Shown piece after piece: positions 60,801 to 64,000 of a stretch of 64,000 bases of DNA. The notes beneath the pieces are model-generated. The model did not search any database, had not been told where the DNA came from, and was given only the letters and a program-made list of their open reading frames with translations. The first letter of the stretch is position 1. Each line of letters begins with the position of its first letter. The position numbers and the translations under genes were made by a program. Origin of the DNA: Brugia malayi (Eukaryota > Nematoda > Chromadorea > Rhabditida > Onchocercidae); assembly GCF_000002995.4 (NCBI RefSeq), contig NW_025062475.1, positions 1,364,001 through 1,428,000 on the forward strand. Reading direction: 5' to 3'.

Positions 60801-61942
60801 CATTACCAATTGACACCGATTTTAGTTCTGGTTACCAATATAGGGATACTTGCAAGGCATCTTTTACCTTTATTTATATCAAACTACCATAAATATGTCT
60901 CACACAGTCTTAATAGGATCAGAATCTGCTTTGAGTCGGAAATAAATTTTTTGATTTTGAATTGATATATGACATTATGAAAATAGATACATACAAGTCT
61001 GTCTTAGCTCTATTATTATTTTTCTTCTCAAAAGTTTTTTTCGTTTTGTGTATTTACACTTCCTTGCGTTTTAAGCCAAATGAGTGTGCTTCTCTAGTTT
61101 CAAATTAGTTTACAACATCCTAGCTCAAATTTTAACAGAAATTGGCTTTTAATTTGGAGTAATAACTGATTGGAATTGTTAGTTACGCTTGGTCAAGTAT
61201 GAAAAAATCTTGTTAAAATGGATTTTATATTGTTAGTAAATAGTGTTAAAACTTTATTAATAATAAAAAAATTTATTACATAATTGAGTTTTTTATTGTA
61301 TTAACAGAGCATTTTTTTTAGTACTATAATTTGGCGGAAGCAAAAATGCAACCTTTTTATCTGGCCAGTGGTGTTTTTCCAGAATCTTCTGGTGTGCATA
61401 TCGTCCTTCAAGGATCAACTTTACATAGGTATTGGAACTTCCGATTTTAAAAAGTAAACTTTGTAAAATAAAGAAGAGATCATTACAAGGAGTAAACGAA
61501 AAAGTAAATTTATGTTTTTATTGCTCAAGTAAATTAGCCATTTTCAAAACAACAATTTTTTGTATTGCAATCGCTGAACAATCATATAACTAAAAAAATC
61601 TCTCGAACTATTTGTTATAAAATAATATGAAGAGAAACAAAAAATGACCGTTACATGTCCTTTAGGCTATTTATGACTAATCTATGCTTAAATGGAGATT
61701 ACACTGTGAAAATTGACTGCGATGAAACTCTGCAACTTATGCTGTGGAAAAAAGATAACGACAAAGAGATGATTAAATGTATTGAAGATAAAGTGGAAGG
61801 AGTAAAGAATGCTTGGAATTTTCATGCTATGGATGAAATTATCGTTGGAATTGGTTTACGTTCGCCAAATTGTTGTGCTATTTTACGTAGTTTTATCTTT
61901 CGTAGACAACTTAACTTAGGTATTTTATCCAAGGAATTATGA
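57900..61942 (+). CDS. eng-1: Cytosolic endo-beta-N-acetylglucosaminidase (GH85), 9 exons
   Basis: Cleaves the chitobiose core of N-glycans, freeing oligosaccharides from glycoproteins exported from the ER for degradation; acts in the cytosol, and no signal peptide is seen. Exons: 57900-58069, 58142-58296, 59065-59219, 59578-59729, 59909-60045, 60320-60449, 60754-60856, 61322-61428, 61666-61942, giving 461 residues, shorter than human ENGase (743) but near the nematode size. Family blocks: LLCHDMKGGYLDE, FHWWYIDIFVYFSHH, VTIPPLGWINQAH, GTVITEW, then the active site GWLINIENK, where Asn154 and Glu156 match the catalytic Asn-X-Glu pair of GH85. VIWYDSVT...GELKWQNELN and VGIDCFGRG follow, and SIALFAPGWIVET closes the barrel. 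The last two exons form a C-terminal beta domain. The join between exons 7 and 8 needs a GC donor (AAG/GCATCT), and the exon 5 acceptor lacks a pyrimidine tract. Introns 3 and 6 contain inverted repeats. AATAAA near 62104. Confidence 0.95.
59421..59472. repeat. 52-bp perfect palindrome in ENGase intron 3
   Basis: TTTGATGAAAAAAAGTC at the left end is exactly mirrored by GACTTTTTTTCATCAAA at the right, with centre AGATCT at 59444-59449 and no loop. Just upstream, CTCTAAAACATATTTT occurs twice in tandem. Confidence 0.95.
60561..60615. repeat. 19-bp perfect hairpin in ENGase intron 6
   Basis: TATTAGTTAGACATTCTTC (60561-60579) and its exact reverse complement (60597-60615) flank a 17-nt loop. Size resembles a short microRNA-like or miniature-element hairpin; no mature-product evidence. 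Confidence 0.9.
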
Positions 61943-62924
61943 TTTAATATGCATTATATGAGCGCACTGCATACTACTCTTTCCTTCCTGTTATCATTAG
62001 ATACTTACTGAAGTGGAATTCTAGTTTGCTTGAAGATTAAGGTTCCATCGTATCGAATATACAGTTTGATCAGGTGGATACCTGACAAGTCATGGTGATT
62101 AAAAATAAAGTAAGGCATGGCATAACATTTCATGCTCTATATTGTTCTTTCTTTTTTTTCTCTTTTTTCATTTTGATTTTGAAAGAGAGTTTCTCGTTGT
62201 TGAGGTAGTGCCTTTCAGCCATTTTTTCAACAATATTTTATCCTACCTTTTTTCGTAAAATAATCAAAATCTATTCTGTTTCATAACAGTTTCTATTTTA
62301 GTATGAAATTTTATTCCCTTTATTACTTGAGCTTCTATGATATTTCATAAGCATTAAGAATGGAGAATTATTTGAGGAGAGGATTTTTATTTAAGGACAT
62401 GTAAATTGCAATTCTTTTAAGTCTAAGAAAAAGAGAGGTTAATGGAAGTTTGAGAGAAGCTGAAAAATGAAGTCCCATTATGAATTCTATTTAGGTTCCC
62501 TCTTGTGAAGGATTTTCCATTAATTTACTCTTAATGTTATATTCTTATTATACTACGAAAATATGTGATATTGTTGCAAAATCTTCTAATCACATTTAAA
62601 TCTTTCCATGTTTTGCTTCTCTTACTTCTTTTGTATAAAATGCTATTGACATCGGTTTCATCAAAATATTGGATTTATCACTTTCTTTGCACAATCGATC
62701 TCACATATGATAATTGCTCTGTTGAAATAGACAGGTATCTCATCATATTTTATATTTATCACCTATCGACTTTTTAATTATAATAAGCTAAATGATTAGT
62801 CCTTCATTTAGCATAGAATTCATTGAATTTGGCTAATATTATTCGCATAATCTTACTTCTTTAATCATTTTTACTCCAATCAAATATTATAAAAACATAT
62901 GTATAAAACACGAATAATTTCTTT
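61943..62924. other. Intergenic region between ENGase and TTL 3' ends
   Basis: Genes converge here. Contains a likely ENGase AATAAA at 62104-62109. A 70-codon open frame at 62565-62777 has no family features and is not called. Confidence 0.6.
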
Positions 62925-63167
62925 CTAGGTCGGACATGTTTTTGTTTCAGTAAGGAACTTATTTTTCATATCAATAACACCAACATCGTAGATTTCATGT
63001 GGCTTTGAACTGAGCGTGAAATATTTGTCAGGAATACGAAGGAATACTCTACGTGTGCAAAGCTACAAAAATTTTGAAAATTTTTAATTTGTCTTTTAGT
63101 TTGAAACTGATATTTGATTTTTTAATGAATTTTTGAAGGCAAATGTTTTAGTCAATTTTATAAGAGT

Positions 63168-63235
<68 letters not shown>

Positions 63236-63975
63236 AATTTTATATTTCCTTTATAATATAAGTGAACCAAACCTTTGTACGACATTTGTGACTTATAGTG
63301 AACTGTGGATCAAACGTATCTTTTTTTGAGCTTCCTTTGATTATAAAATGACCCTGCTCATTCGTTTTTGTTTTAGCAAGTACTGCATTTGATTTCCCAG
63401 CTGAAAATTATGAAAATATTTCATATTTAAGTAGCAATTTATTCGAAAATATCACAGTTATTCCTACCTTAAGAAAGCTTAAATTAATTAGTTAGGCAAA
63501 GATGGCTCATTTCACTTATAATTAGCAGATCATACAAGCCAGTATTTTCATGTTATCTTCTCGGCTATTACATCCGGAACAATTCAGCACAGTCACTTGA
63601 TTCTACCCATTAATTCAGTAAAATTTAGCTAATTTCAAGTAAATCTTGCACTAATTTTAATTAGCGATAGAGAAATAACGTACGAAATAAATAACAAACT
63701 GTATAAATCATTATGCATGCAACAAATATTATTTAAGCTAAATTCAAATAAATATTTAAATGATACTACTACATATTTTACAGACATATAATAGTTCAAA
63801 AAAAAAAAAAGAAAGACGAACCATTTCTTTCGCTGTATAACTCAATTAATGCATCATTTACAGGTTTGCCATCACAAATAACAGTTCCGTTTACTCCAAC
63901 ACTTTTCATTTTTAATGCAGTAGTTATCGGTATTGATATACCACTGATAATTATGAATGTTAGGGTCAATCTCAT
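62925..63975 (-). CDS. Transthyretin-like family secreted protein, 3 exons
   Basis: Member of the nematode-expanded transthyretin-like (TTL/TTR) family of small secreted beta-sandwich proteins, many of them abundant in parasite secretions. Exons in transcript order: 63822-63975, 63273-63400, 62925-63062, giving 139 residues, the usual size. Signal peptide about residues 1-20 (LTLTFIIISGISIPITTA). The mature start KSVGVNGTVICDGKPVNDALIELY is the family signature strand pair; KTNEQGHFIIKGS and FTISHKC follow; RRVFLRIPDKYFT and the final TKTCPT with a late cysteine complete the fold. The start at 63975 is preceded by TTTTATAG ending 2 nt upstream, a typical spliced-leader acceptor. Intron 2 (63063-63272) contains a long TA microsatellite. 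The particular paralogue cannot be assigned. Confidence 0.92.
63170..63232. repeat. (TA)31 microsatellite in TTL intron 2
   Basis: An uninterrupted TA run of about 62 bp filling much of the second intron of the transthyretin-like gene. Confidence 0.95.
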
Positions 63976-63977
63976 CA

Positions 63978-63979
63978 CT
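63978..63979 (-). promoter_or_regulatory. Trans-splice acceptor, TTL gene
   Basis: On the minus strand AAAATTTTATAG ends 2 nt before the ATG at 63975, too close for an ordinary 5' UTR and typical for spliced-leader addition. Confidence 0.55.
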
Positions 63980-64000
63980 ATAAAATTTTTTAGATAAGTA

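Noticed and set aside
1..64000. Wolbachia or other bacterial insertions, tRNA genes, transposases
   Set aside because: Looked for GC-richer intronless frames, tRNA A/B-box patterns and transposase-like coding; none was convincing by eye.

Overview
The window is AT-rich, intron-dense nuclear DNA of a nematode, most likely a filarial (clade III) species. The evidence is a classic cuticle collagen, a nematode-expanded transthyretin-like secreted protein, small introns ending in TTTTCAG- or TTTTTAG-like acceptors, several start codons 2-12 nt after an acceptor-like AG (the layout expected for spliced-leader trans-splicing), and very many poly(A)/poly(T) runs in noncoding DNA. Species cannot be fixed from the sequence alone. 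No bacterial (Wolbachia-like), viral or transposon coding sequence and no rRNA, tRNA or CRISPR array was recognised.

Eight multi-exon genes could be rebuilt exon by exon with consistent phase and recognisable proteins, plus one three-exon gene at the right edge. From left to right: amphiphysin/BIN (+, 2876-6194); a cuticle collagen (+, 8365-9683); BBS5, a BBSome subunit (-, 11602-14337); an alpha-arrestin (-, 17439-24138); an 18-kb gene-poor AT-rich stretch with minisatellites, a TG-rich microsatellite, a G-quadruplex candidate and a few possible orphan exons; a myristoylated globin with a long Ser-rich tail (+, 42434-47699); a SAP30-like Sin3/HDAC subunit (-, 48921-52859); a canopy-family ER protein (+, 55105-56789); cytosolic endo-beta-N-acetylglucosaminidase of family GH85 (+, 57900-61942); and a transthyretin-like protein (-, 62925-63975).

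The genes do not form one pathway. The closest functional pair is the canopy protein (ER folding) followed on the same strand by ENGase (deglycosylation of misfolded glycoproteins in the cytosol). BBS5 is a ciliary gene with a candidate X-box upstream. The most unusual observations are in noncoding DNA: a six-copy 43-bp array that repeats the 5' splice site of an arrestin intron, a BBS5 intron made of three tandem copies of itself, a 52-bp perfect palindrome in an ENGase intron, a GC-AG intron in the same gene, and a possible unrecognised minus-strand coding segment near 36.87-38.5 kb. I did not find a clear undescribed biological system; these are leads. All exon boundaries are manual predictions without transcript evidence.
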